Shown: positions 41,769 through 48,878 of the stretch, in pieces
Layout: every line of letters begins with the position of its first letter
How positions within the stretch are numbered: position 1 is the stretch's first letter
Assembly (NCBI GenBank): GCA_002350705.1
Contig: DEFH01000053.1
Location: forward strand, 125,215 to 189,214
DNA: 64,000 bases
Source: Ruminococcaceae bacterium UBA2857
GTDB lineage: Bacteria > Bacillota > Clostridia > Oscillospirales > Acutalibacteraceae
Reading direction: 5' to 3'
Translations under genes and position numbers: made by a program
The notes under the pieces: model-generated
The model's database searches: none
What the model saw: only the letters and a program-made list of their open reading frames with translations
What the model was told of the DNA's origin: nothing

Positions 41769-42208
41769 AAGACCACAGTAAATTTTATAACTGGCTGAGA
41801 TTGATGGCGGTAGTCAATATCGTGCTTGGGGGATTTTTGCTGATATGGCTGATAGCGGGCGGAGCATTTGTTCCTCATGAAAGCGATAATCTGCCATCTG
41901 CGTTTTACGCATCACCTGCTCAAAGAAGAATGTCAGATGTGCTGATTTTAGTGGCAGGATTGTCGGAAATCGGTTTTGGTATGTGTGATTTCATGTACAG
42001 GCTGAAAGCGGTCGGTGTCTTTGCTATTGTAAAGGCTGTAAGTCTTGTGGGACTTTGCTTGGTTTATAGGTATAATCCCTTCATACCCGTTATTGCAATA
42101 GCATATTTTGTGTGCGGAATATATGCGTTCAAATGCAGTAGAGAGGAAAAAAATAACTTGAAACTGCAAAAGGAACCATCTGAAACGACAAATTTGATTT
42201 TGAATTAA
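41765..42208 (+). CDS. four-helix membrane protein, unknown
   Basis: 147 aa from the ATG overlapping the previous stop by 4 bases. Four hydrophobic segments: LMAVVNIVLGGFLLIWLIAG, VLILVAGLSEIGFGMCDFM, GVFAIVKAVSLVGLCLVY and PVIAIAYFVCGIYAF. The C-terminus is polar. No family recognised; coupled translation with NusG_II and ApbE suggests a role in the same extracytoplasmic redox or flavin process (inference). Confidence 0.65.
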   Translation: MKDHSKFYNWLRLMAVVNIVLGGFLLIWLIAGGAFVPHESDNLPSAFYASPAQRRMSDVLILVAGLSEIGFGMCDFMYRLKAVGVFAIVKAVSLVGLCLVYRYNPFIPVIAIAYFVCGIYAFKCSREEKNNLKLQKEPSETTNLILN

Positions 42209-42288
42209 AAAAAATAAACATCTCCGAGTTGTATGATTCGGGGATGCTATTATTGTACAGTGATATTTTACGGAGTCGAGTATATCAT

Positions 42289-42882
42289 TCATAGTTCCAG
42301 TCCCCTTACGGGATACCGCAAAAATGCAAGCTGTCTGCGGATGTCTTCCGCAAGCAGGGGCTTCAGAATAAATCCACAGGCACCTGTCGTCCAGGCATCA
42401 TACGAATAATTCATATATGCCGTCAGATAAATGACATTGGTATGTGGATTGATTTCCAAAAGCTCTTTGCACATTTGCAGTCCATTGGTTTTTCCCATCT
42501 CAATATCCAGAAACGCAAGTGCGACTTTGTTATTTTTGGCATACTTGACGGCATTGTCAGGTTCGGTAAATCCGATGACTTCTGCATGGGGCACGATTTC
42601 CTGTAGAATGGACAGTTCTCCGTTGAGAATAATCGGTTCGTCATCCACTATCATGACAATCGGTTTAGAACTGTCGGTCTCGGCAGAGACAAGCAAAACC
42701 GAGACGTCCACATCCAGACATTCTGCCAGACGGAGTACCATGTCAATATTCGGTACACGACGGCCGTTTTCCCAGTTGGTAACAGTGGAACGGTCAACAT
42801 ACAGTTGTCTGGCAAGCTGCTGCTGCGAAAGATTTTTCTTTATTCTGAGCCGACAGAGTGTCTCTGCAAAGCTTTTATTCAT
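42289..42882 (-). CDS. XRE HTH - response regulator receiver fusion protein
   Basis: 197 aa from the ATG at 42882. Residues 1-62 form a Cro/C1 HTH (FAETLCRLRIKKNLSQQQLA, DRSTVTNWENGRRVP), and residues 73-192 a receiver domain: acidic pair Asp80-Asp81 (VMIVDDEPI), phosphoacceptor Asp126 (AFLDIEMG), Thr154 (YLTAY) and Lys174 (FILKPLL) are all present. The HTH comes first, opposite to common response regulators. No histidine kinase gene is adjacent. A palindrome sits between its own -35 and -10 boxes. It is divergent from an acyl-CoA ligase gene. Confidence 0.9.
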   Translation of the reverse strand: MNKSFAETLCRLRIKKNLSQQQLARQLYVDRSTVTNWENGRRVPNIDMVLRLAECLDVDVSVLLVSAETDSSKPIVMIVDDEPIILNGELSILQEIVPHAEVIGFTEPDNAVKYAKNNKVALAFLDIEMGKTNGLQMCKELLEINPHTNVIYLTAYMNYSYDAWTTGACGFILKPLLAEDIRRQLAFLRYPVRGLEL

Positions 42883-42907
42883 GATACTCACGCTTCTTTC
42901 TGTATAT

Positions 42908-42936
42908 ATTATAATCGATTTGCGATTATATAACAA
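42908..42936 (-). promoter_or_regulatory. promoter of the HTH-receiver gene
   Basis: On the minus strand: TTGTTA (42936-42931), 17-base spacer, TATAAT (42913-42908). Confidence 0.7.
42910..42930. promoter_or_regulatory. palindromic operator in the HTH-receiver promoter
   Basis: TATAATCG (42910-42917) / CGATTATA (42923-42930), perfect 8-bp arms spaced by 5, filling the spacer between the -35 and -10 boxes. Autorepression is likely; inference. Confidence 0.6.
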
Positions 42937-42975
42937 GTGGCTATGTAAATGTATGTTTCATTCTGACACATCCCC

Positions 42976-43005
42976 TTGACATGGAAAAAGGGGAATTATT
43001 ATAAT
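42976..43005 (+). promoter_or_regulatory. promoter of the acyl-CoA ligase gene
   Basis: TTGACA (42976-42981), 18-base spacer, TATAAT (43000-43005). It implies a 5' leader of about 160 bases. Confidence 0.7.
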
Positions 43006-43115
43006 ATAAGGTGTGTTTGGTTGATATGTACAAAATAGATATTATTTTGCGAGCAATTTTACAAAAAAGGGACCATAAAATTCTGTGAAGAAAGACAGCA
43101 AAATGATGTTTTTTT

Positions 43116-43141
43116 ACGATATGAAATATATTTCGTATCGT
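43116..43141. promoter_or_regulatory. 26-bp palindrome in the leader of the acyl-CoA ligase gene
   Basis: ACGATATGAAATA / TATTTCGTATCGT: 13-bp arms, one mismatch, no spacer. It lies 31 bases before the start codon and over 100 bases after the predicted transcript start. Either a regulator roadblock site or an RNA hairpin. Confidence 0.6.
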
Positions 43142-43172
43142 TTTCAACTACCAAAATAAGGAGAACAGAAAA

Positions 43173-44915
43173 ATGGAGAAGAATGAAAATAAAAATCTGA
43201 CAGGTTATCCGTCTGTGGATAAGCCCTGGCTGAAATATTATTCGGAGGATCTGATCAATACCCCATTACCGTCTGCGACGATTTATGAACATATGTATCA
43301 ACAGAACCGTGATTATCCGCAGGATATTGCCATCAGTTATCTGGGACGGGAAATCAGCTATAAAAATCTGTTTCAAAATATCGAAAATGCGGCAAAAGCA
43401 TTTATCACTGCCGGAGTGAAATGCGGTGATATTGTAACGGTTGCCCTTCCAAGCGTACCGGAGGCACTGTATTCTCTGTATGCCCTGAATAAAATAGGAG
43501 CGGTTGCCAATATGATTCATCCGCTGGCAGGACAGACTGATCTGATTTTTTACTTAAGGGAATCCGGCAGCAAAGTGGTTGTGCTGTTTGATGTAACGTA
43601 TGAATCTCTGCGTGATGTTCTCAGCCGAACCAATGTCCGTCTGGCAGTTGTCGTATCGGCAGGCGATTCGCTGCCTTTTGGTCTGAAGCAGCTGTATTTT
43701 CTGAAAAATCCCAGAAAGTCTCTTCCGAAAGATGGTTCGGCAGTCTTATGGCAGTCGTTTATTCAGGCGGGAGAAAAAACACCTATTCCCCAAATACGTA
43801 AAGATCCCGAAACGATGGCGGTTATTTCACATACAGGCGGCACAACCGGAAGTCCGAAAGGTGTGATGTGTTCCGATAACAGTATCAATGCCATGATTGT
43901 AATGACGGGACAGATCCTTTCCCCTGTCAGACAGGAACGGGCAATGGCAGTTTTGCCGCCGTTCATTAACTACAGTCTGGTCAATTCTATGCTGGAGCCG
44001 ATTGCCTTTGGCGTTACCTGTGTTCTGATACCGAAATATGAGCCCGAGCGATTCTTTGAATATATGAAAAAATATAAACCGAATTATATTGTTTCGATTC
44101 CGCCCTACTGGGAAGCACTGTTACAGTTGCCGGAACCTGCTTCATTGGATTTGTCGTGCCTGAAAGTAGGGATTTATGGCGGTGAGTCCATGGCAAAGCA
44201 GAATGAGACGGCTATCAATGAATTCCTGCTTTCGCATGGTGCAAAAAACAGACTGTCAACGGGCTTGGGAATGACAGAAGTGATTTGTGCGGCTACCCTG
44301 ACATCTTTTGAGCATGATATGACAGGAAGTGTGGGAATTCCTCTTCCGCAAGTGACCTGCAAAATTGTTGTTCCCGAAGAAGAAACAGAGTGTTCCTACG
44401 GACAGGACGGAGAAATCTGTTATGGAGGACCTACCCTGATGATAGGCTACTATCACAATCAGCAGGCAACAGATGATGTTGTCAAAGTTCATAAAGACGG
44501 TATCCGCTGGATTCATTCGGGCGACCTGGGACACATTGATGAAAACGGTATCCTGTATATTACCGGACGCATCAAGCGTATTGTGATGACAAAGGGCAAA
44601 GACGGGAATATTACCAAACTGTTTCCGGTTCGTATCGAGGAGGCTATCAATTCTCATCCGGCTGTGCGTGTAAGCTGTGTGATCGGTATCAAGGATGAGG
44701 AACGTGTGAATTATCCCAGAGCAATCATTGAACTGAATGATAATTTTACGGCATCGGAGGAGTTGTCGGAAGAGATCATGGAGCACTGCCGAAGACATCT
44801 TCCGGATTATTCATTGCCGGATGAAATTGTGTTCAGAGAGACACTTCCCCGTACTCCGCGAGGCAAGGTTGATTACCGTGCCCTGGAAAAAGAAGTACTG
44901 CTTTCCGAAGGATAA
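43173..44915 (+). CDS. AMP-forming acyl-CoA ligase
   Basis: 580 aa, ATG after AAGGAGA. Class I adenylate-forming enzyme: P-loop like HTGGTTGSPKGVMCSDN, A5 STGLGMTEV, A7 RWIHSGDLGHIDENG, A8 GRIKRIVMTKGKDGNI and the catalytic Lys region RTPRGKVDYRAL. It activates a carboxylic acid (fatty, aromatic or similar) to its CoA thioester. Substrate cannot be told. No acyl carrier or beta-oxidation gene is next to it. A long leader with a palindrome and the divergent HTH-receiver gene suggest a specific regulation. Confidence 0.88.
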   Translation: MEKNENKNLTGYPSVDKPWLKYYSEDLINTPLPSATIYEHMYQQNRDYPQDIAISYLGREISYKNLFQNIENAAKAFITAGVKCGDIVTVALPSVPEALYSLYALNKIGAVANMIHPLAGQTDLIFYLRESGSKVVVLFDVTYESLRDVLSRTNVRLAVVVSAGDSLPFGLKQLYFLKNPRKSLPKDGSAVLWQSFIQAGEKTPIPQIRKDPETMAVISHTGGTTGSPKGVMCSDNSINAMIVMTGQILSPVRQERAMAVLPPFINYSLVNSMLEPIAFGVTCVLIPKYEPERFFEYMKKYKPNYIVSIPPYWEALLQLPEPASLDLSCLKVGIYGGESMAKQNETAINEFLLSHGAKNRLSTGLGMTEVICAATLTSFEHDMTGSVGIPLPQVTCKIVVPEEETECSYGQDGEICYGGPTLMIGYYHNQQATDDVVKVHKDGIRWIHSGDLGHIDENGILYITGRIKRIVMTKGKDGNITKLFPVRIEEAINSHPAVRVSCVIGIKDEERVNYPRAIIELNDNFTASEELSEEIMEHCRRHLPDYSLPDEIVFRETLPRTPRGKVDYRALEKEVLLSEG

Positions 44916-44938
44916 GCGGATTTTATGGCAAAAAACAA

Positions 44939-44975
44939 ACAGCAGGGAGATTTTTATCTCTCTGCTGTATTTTAA
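44939..44975. terminator. bidirectional terminator between acyl-CoA ligase and purine permease
   Basis: ACAGCAGGGAGA / TCTCTCTGCTGT (one G-T type mismatch) with T-rich flanks on both strands. Confidence 0.8.
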
Positions 44976-44976
44976 T

Positions 44977-46362
44977 TTATGAGGCAATATGTAGAATCAT
45001 GGTAACGATTCTCAAAGCGAACAGGGCAAAAGATACCCACATAATCGGATGAATCTCTTTGATTTTTCCCATGATGATTTTGAGAAGCACCCATAAAATG
45101 ATACCGAACATAATCCCTGTTGCGATAGAGCTTGTGAAAGGCATCATAATGATGGCAACAAATCCTCCCAGTGTGTCAGCCATATCCTTTTCAAAATCCA
45201 TTTTGGTAATATTCTTGACCATGAGCAGACCGACAAAAACCAGTGCGGGAGCTGTGGCAAATGACGGAATCGCCAGAAATACCGGATAAAAAGCAAGTGA
45301 CAAAAGAAACAGCAATGCGGAAACCAATGCTGTCAGACCGGTTCTTCCTCCGGCGGCAACACCGGTAGTGGATTCCACATAAGAAGTGACAGTGGATGTA
45401 CCCATGACGGCACCTGCTACCGTTCCTACGGCATCCGCCATGAGAGCCCGGCCTACTCTGGGCAGATTGCCGTTTTCATCCAGCATATCACATTCCTGAG
45501 CCACGCCGATCAGTGTTCCTACGGTATCAAAAAGGTCAAGGAACAGGAAGGCGAATACGACTACTGCAAAATTGATGGGGTTTTCGATGACATAACCGAA
45601 ATCAAATCTGAAAAATGTTTCTGTTGACATGGCTTGTATGGGGGCGAACAGATTGTAGCCGTCAAAGTTCGGGATGACAGAATATACACCTGCTGCTGCA
45701 TCAACATGATACCAGCCTGTCAGTTCAGCCACGATCCCCAGTAACCATGTGACAACAATACCGATCAGAATGGCACCCTTGACTTTATAATGCCATAGTG
45801 CGGCAATTAGTACGATTCCGATGATAGCAAGCACTACCTGAGGAGAACCGATATCTCCAAAGCCTGTCAGATTGGCAGGATCGGCAACAATTATATTGGC
45901 TCCCTTCAGACCGACGATCACAATAAAAAGACCGATACCGGATGAAATACCGAGTTTCAGATTGGCAGGTACTTTGTTGACAAGCGTTTCACGAAATTTC
46001 ACGAATGAAAGAAGAATGAAAATGATACCTTCTGCAAGAATTGCCGTCAGGGCAACGTGCCAGGGGTTTTTGATACCCTGCTGGGCAAGCTGAGGAACAA
46101 CAGAATAGGCAAAGTACGCATTCAGTCCCATGCCCGAAGCCAGAACTACAGGATAATTGGCGAAAAATGCCATGATCATAGTAGCGAAAGCGGCAGAAAC
46201 AGCAGTAGCCGCAAATACGGCTTGCTGAGACATTCCCGCATCTGCCAATATTCCCGGATTGACGGCAAGGATATATGCCATTGCCAGAAATGTCGTAACA
46301 CCACCGATGATTTCATTTTTGACAGTAGTGTTGTTTTCTTTCAGCTTAAAGATTTTATCCAT
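44977..46362 (-). CDS. NCS2 family purine permease (AzgA/PbuG-like)
   Basis: 461 aa, 12-14 membrane helices. Motifs of the adenine/guanine/hypoxanthine AzgA subgroup: VKNEIIGGVTTFLAMAYILAVNP at the start, GLNAYFAYSVV, SSGIGLFIVIVGLKGA, FLFLDLFDTVGTLIGVAQ, and the substrate-site stretch GTSTVTSYVESTTGVAAGGRTGL. It imports guanine or hypoxanthine with H+. The leader between promoter and SD is only about 50 bases and shows no purine riboswitch. Monocistronic. Confidence 0.93.
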   Translation of the reverse strand: MDKIFKLKENNTTVKNEIIGGVTTFLAMAYILAVNPGILADAGMSQQAVFAATAVSAAFATMIMAFFANYPVVLASGMGLNAYFAYSVVPQLAQQGIKNPWHVALTAILAEGIIFILLSFVKFRETLVNKVPANLKLGISSGIGLFIVIVGLKGANIIVADPANLTGFGDIGSPQVVLAIIGIVLIAALWHYKVKGAILIGIVVTWLLGIVAELTGWYHVDAAAGVYSVIPNFDGYNLFAPIQAMSTETFFRFDFGYVIENPINFAVVVFAFLFLDLFDTVGTLIGVAQECDMLDENGNLPRVGRALMADAVGTVAGAVMGTSTVTSYVESTTGVAAGGRTGLTALVSALLFLLSLAFYPVFLAIPSFATAPALVFVGLLMVKNITKMDFEKDMADTLGGFVAIIMMPFTSSIATGIMFGIILWVLLKIIMGKIKEIHPIMWVSFALFALRIVTMILHIAS

Positions 46363-46422
46363 TTTTTAACCTCCGTTTTGTTTGATTGTCGGTATGTTTA
46401 AAAAAACATATCTTTGTGTATT

Positions 46423-46451
46423 ATTATAGCATAATTTGTTTAGGCATACAA
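46423..46451 (-). promoter_or_regulatory. promoter of the purine permease gene
   Basis: On the minus strand: TTGTAT (46451-46446), 17-base spacer, TATAAT (46428-46423). Confidence 0.7.
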
Positions 46452-46505
46452 CTATGATTTGTAACGATTCTTTTGTCAATGTGCTGTAGTCCGTGCAATA
46501 GTCAA

Positions 46506-46543
46506 AATACCGATGCAGAATGATTTTTTCTGCATCGGTATTT
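46506..46543 (-). terminator. terminator of the repeat lipoprotein gene
   Basis: AAATACCGATGCAGA / TCTGCATCGGTATTT, perfect 15-bp arms, 8-base loop, T after the stem on the minus strand; 13 bases after the stop. Confidence 0.85.
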
Positions 46544-46556
46544 CTTTCCGCAATCA

Positions 46557-47219
46557 TTATAATCCGTTTATCAAATCGGATAAATACTGATCCCAGTCGT
46601 ATTCGGTCAATCGTTCAAAGTAGTCAACATATCCGGAAGAATTGATACATTTCAATTCCTTACTTTCGGCGATATATTCAAATATATCTTTTCGGCTTGT
46701 TATCTCACCATATGTATAAGTAACTGTCATACCATTGATGGTATAGGTGCCTTCACTGAAAACATGACTGCCCTCATTTGAGATACGAGCTGTTCCGTCG
46801 GAGCGGAAAATATATATCAATGAGGAGGTATCTACCTTCATATCTTGACCTTGTGAGTTAATAAAATGTGTCATCATCCATGAACCGACAATATCTGATT
46901 GAGACAGTGTTTCCTGAATAGTGGAATGTTGTTGGTAGTAATCTTCATAGTAGGAAGATGGTCTTTGATAGCCGTTAAATGATGATTCCTGATTGTTGAT
47001 TTCGGAAGTGGTTTGAGAGCTTTCCGGTTTGCTGATTTCGGAAGCAGTTTGAGAGCTTTCCGGTTTGCTGATTTCAGAATTCATTTGAGAGTTTTCTTCT
47101 ATATCGGGTATGTCAGAAAAAACAGAAATTTGTTCGGAAATTTCCTTGTCATTTCCGCAGCCGGATGTCAGGGTACATGAAAGCGTACATACCATTAAAG
47201 CAATTATTATCTTTTTCAT
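46557..47219 (-). CDS. lipoprotein with Ser/Glu repeat and a lipocalin-like end
   Basis: 220 aa. Lipobox TSGC at about residue 21. A linker of about 65 residues contains the 12-residue repeat SEISKPESSQTA (two full and two partial copies), then about 110 residues beginning SDIVGSWMMTHFINSQG and including YIFRSDGTARISNEGSHVFSE and GTYTINGMTVTYTYG, the pattern of small beta-barrel lipocalin-like domains (DUF5640 type) found in Clostridia lipoproteins. Function unknown. Confidence 0.8.
   Translation of the reverse strand: MKKIIIALMVCTLSCTLTSGCGNDKEISEQISVFSDIPDIEENSQMNSEISKPESSQTASEISKPESSQTTSEINNQESSFNGYQRPSSYYEDYYQQHSTIQETLSQSDIVGSWMMTHFINSQGQDMKVDTSSLIYIFRSDGTARISNEGSHVFSEGTYTINGMTVTYTYGEITSRKDIFEYIAESKELKCINSSGYVDYFERLTEYDWDQYLSDLINGL
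46998..47069. repeat. 36-bp tandem repeat in the lipoprotein linker
   Basis: Two units (46998-47033, 47034-47069) that differ at two bases, with degenerate copies on both sides. Each encodes 12 residues; likely variable in length. Confidence 0.8.
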
Positions 47220-47249
47220 GATTTTGTCTCTCCTTATTATTCAGAAAAA

Positions 47250-47981
47250 TTAAATTTTTTCTAACAATACTTTCTTTTTTTCGTTGAATTCCTCTTCTGT
47301 AAGAATCCCCATTGTTTTTAACCGATCCAACTTTTCAAGCTGTGCAAATATATCATTTTCTGATGAAGTTTCCTTTTTGGTGTTTTGAAATTGTTCGGTA
47401 ATATTATGCTGTCGGAGCAGTGCCATCAACTCACGGCACGTGGCGGCCTGCTGATAGATATTGATACCTGTCATCATTTCTATTCTTAAGGTAAGCTTTT
47501 GTCCTTCTGCGTCTGTATAAAAGATACAGATCACATTTTCCTGCTGCTGGTTGGCATTGTCTCCTGCACCAAGAAGAATTTCTTCTGTACTGATGGTTCT
47601 TTTTTCGATTGTCAGCTCTGAAATCTGATGGTAGGGAATATCGTAATCGTTGAACCAGTCTTTTGTTCCGATTGTTGGCCTGAAAGCGAAGTGATCAGGC
47701 ATGATGTTCATACCGATAAATCCGGATTTCTTTTTAGGGTATGCCGGAATACCGCCAATATAGGCAACGGTATATCGTTTGATAGCTTCCTCTAACGGCT
47801 GTGCCAGTTCTTTTCTTGTACTGTTCCATTCCTTCATTTTAGCGGAACTTTCACCAACGGATTTTTTGACGGAATCCCTGACAGAGGAGAATTTTTCGGA
47901 AATCTGATACTGTTCTGAAAAATTGGTTGCTTTTTCCTTTGCCTTAGAAGCTGATTGTTTGATTTTGTCCATGAATCCCAT
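47250..47981 (-). CDS. SHOCT domain protein with PH-like core
   Basis: 243 aa, ATG after AGGAGG. N-terminal 70 residues are lysine-rich and helical (KIKQSASKAKEKATNFSEQY), the middle about 110 residues are beta-rich and PH-like (PDHFAFRPTIGTKDWFNDYDIPYHQISELTIEK, in outline), and the C-terminus is a SHOCT domain (DIFAQLEKLDRLKTMGILTEEEFNEKKKVLLEKI in outline). SHOCT modules mediate oligomerisation. Soluble. No function known. Upstream region holds the twin hairpins of the following gene. Confidence 0.78.
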   Translation of the reverse strand: MGFMDKIKQSASKAKEKATNFSEQYQISEKFSSVRDSVKKSVGESSAKMKEWNSTRKELAQPLEEAIKRYTVAYIGGIPAYPKKKSGFIGMNIMPDHFAFRPTIGTKDWFNDYDIPYHQISELTIEKRTISTEEILLGAGDNANQQQENVICIFYTDAEGQKLTLRIEMMTGINIYQQAATCRELMALLRQHNITEQFQNTKKETSSENDIFAQLEKLDRLKTMGILTEEEFNEKKKVLLEKI

Positions 47982-48070
47982 AGATGATACCTCCTGAAAT
48001 TTTTTTCAATTCCTATTATAGCAATCCATGCGGACATTTATATGTCCCTCTGAAATATTGTTGGCAGATA

Positions 48071-48120
48071 AAAAATCCCCCGATGACATACATTGCTGTA
48101 TGTAAAATCGGGGGATTTTT
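48071..48120 (-). terminator. long hairpin terminator of the MurT/GatD-like operon
   Basis: AAAAATCCCCCGAT / ATCGGGGGATTTTT with an inner second stem ACATAC / GTATGT. A-run and T-run on both sides make it bidirectional. Confidence 0.8.
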
Positions 48121-48155
48121 GAAAGGGGGACTTGAACGGTAAAAGTCTCCCTTTC
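48121..48155. other. second hairpin abutting the terminator
   Basis: GAAAGGGGGACTT / AAGTCTCCCTTTC, one mismatch in 13, loop of 9. It directly touches the previous hairpin, so the two form tandem structures between genes. No T-run of its own. Confidence 0.55.
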
Positions 48156-48219
48156 CGAAGTTAATTATATGAACTTTTTTCTTTGTGTGAGATGATCCTA
48201 TCAAAGTGTGCCATCAATT

Positions 48220-48867
48220 TCATTGTGACAGTACAACATTTTTCAGGTCAGTGCTTTGGCTTGTCTGATAAGCTTGTTCTTCAAAGGAATAATCGGCTTG
48301 GTCGGGATTACGGGAACTTTTTGTTTTAACCAGCAGTTTTCTGATGAGATAATCGGTCAGCTTGGGATTTCTGACAAGCAGAGGTCCTATTATATAGGTA
48401 AGAAGAAAGTTATCTTCCAGAATTATTTTTTCGTCACAGTCAAGAGTGCCTCTGTGATTTTCAAAACCGATAATATTACTGTCAAACAGGGGTGTTTTGA
48501 GGCAGACATCACAGACAGTTCTTTCTTCCGGATAAGTAACGGTATAATCAAAGATACCGAGAGCAGATTTTCCGAAAAGTTCAATACTGTTGCCTGTTGC
48601 CACAAGAAAGCCGCCATTTGCTTTGTATGCAGCAATGTCTTTTTTGTAGGGGAGAATATCTTCCAGAGCAAGCTTCAGATTATTTTCCGTACCTGAGCCG
48701 ACAAATACAATGTCGTAATCAGCAAAATTGATTTTGTCACCGAAACGGAGTTTGTCTAATGTAATTTCTTCACCGATTTCACACAAATGATAGGCAAGTG
48801 CTTTGACATTGCCCGTATCACCGTAGAGATTCAGCAGGTCATCATAAATATTTGCAATTTTTATCAC
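48220..48867 (-). CDS. GatD-like amidotransferase subunit lacking catalytic Cys and His
   Basis: 215 aa, GTG start after AGGTGAT, 11 bases downstream of the MurT-like gene. In GatD (small subunit of lipid II isoglutaminyl synthase) a Cys-Gly-Gly nucleophile loop and a His in YLHGP deliver ammonia from glutamine to MurT. The fold markers are here: IYDDLLNLYGDTGNVKAL at the start, FVGSGTENN, GFENHRGTL (residues 134-142) and the end GPLLVRNPKLTDYLI. The nucleophile loop instead reads VATGNSIELFGK (residues 89-100) with no Cys, and the His is Ile160 (TYIIGP). So glutaminase activity is not expected. It is also about 30 residues shorter than GatD. Likely a structural or repurposed partner of the MurT-like protein. 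Confidence 0.85.
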   Translation of the reverse strand: MIKIANIYDDLLNLYGDTGNVKALAYHLCEIGEEITLDKLRFGDKINFADYDIVFVGSGTENNLKLALEDILPYKKDIAAYKANGGFLVATGNSIELFGKSALGIFDYTVTYPEERTVCDVCLKTPLFDSNIIGFENHRGTLDCDEKIILEDNFLLTYIIGPLLVRNPKLTDYLIRKLLVKTKSSRNPDQADYSFEEQAYQTSQSTDLKNVVLSQ

Positions 48868-48878
48868 GGAAAATCACC

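Noticed and set aside
46363..46450. Possible purine riboswitch before the NCS2 permease
   Set aside because: The predicted leader is only about 50 bases and lacks the three-way junction and conserved loops; only a plain promoter and SD are seen.
46990..47085. CRISPR-like array
   Set aside because: The repeats are directly joined with no spacers and stay in frame as a 12-residue protein repeat.
48071..48155. Miniature inverted-repeat transposable element
   Set aside because: Each hairpin is a simple stem; no flanking target duplication and no outer inverted repeat joining the two could be seen.
48016..48204. Short minus-strand open frame across the twin hairpins
   Set aside because: It runs through both hairpins, has no SD, and has no sensible protein features.
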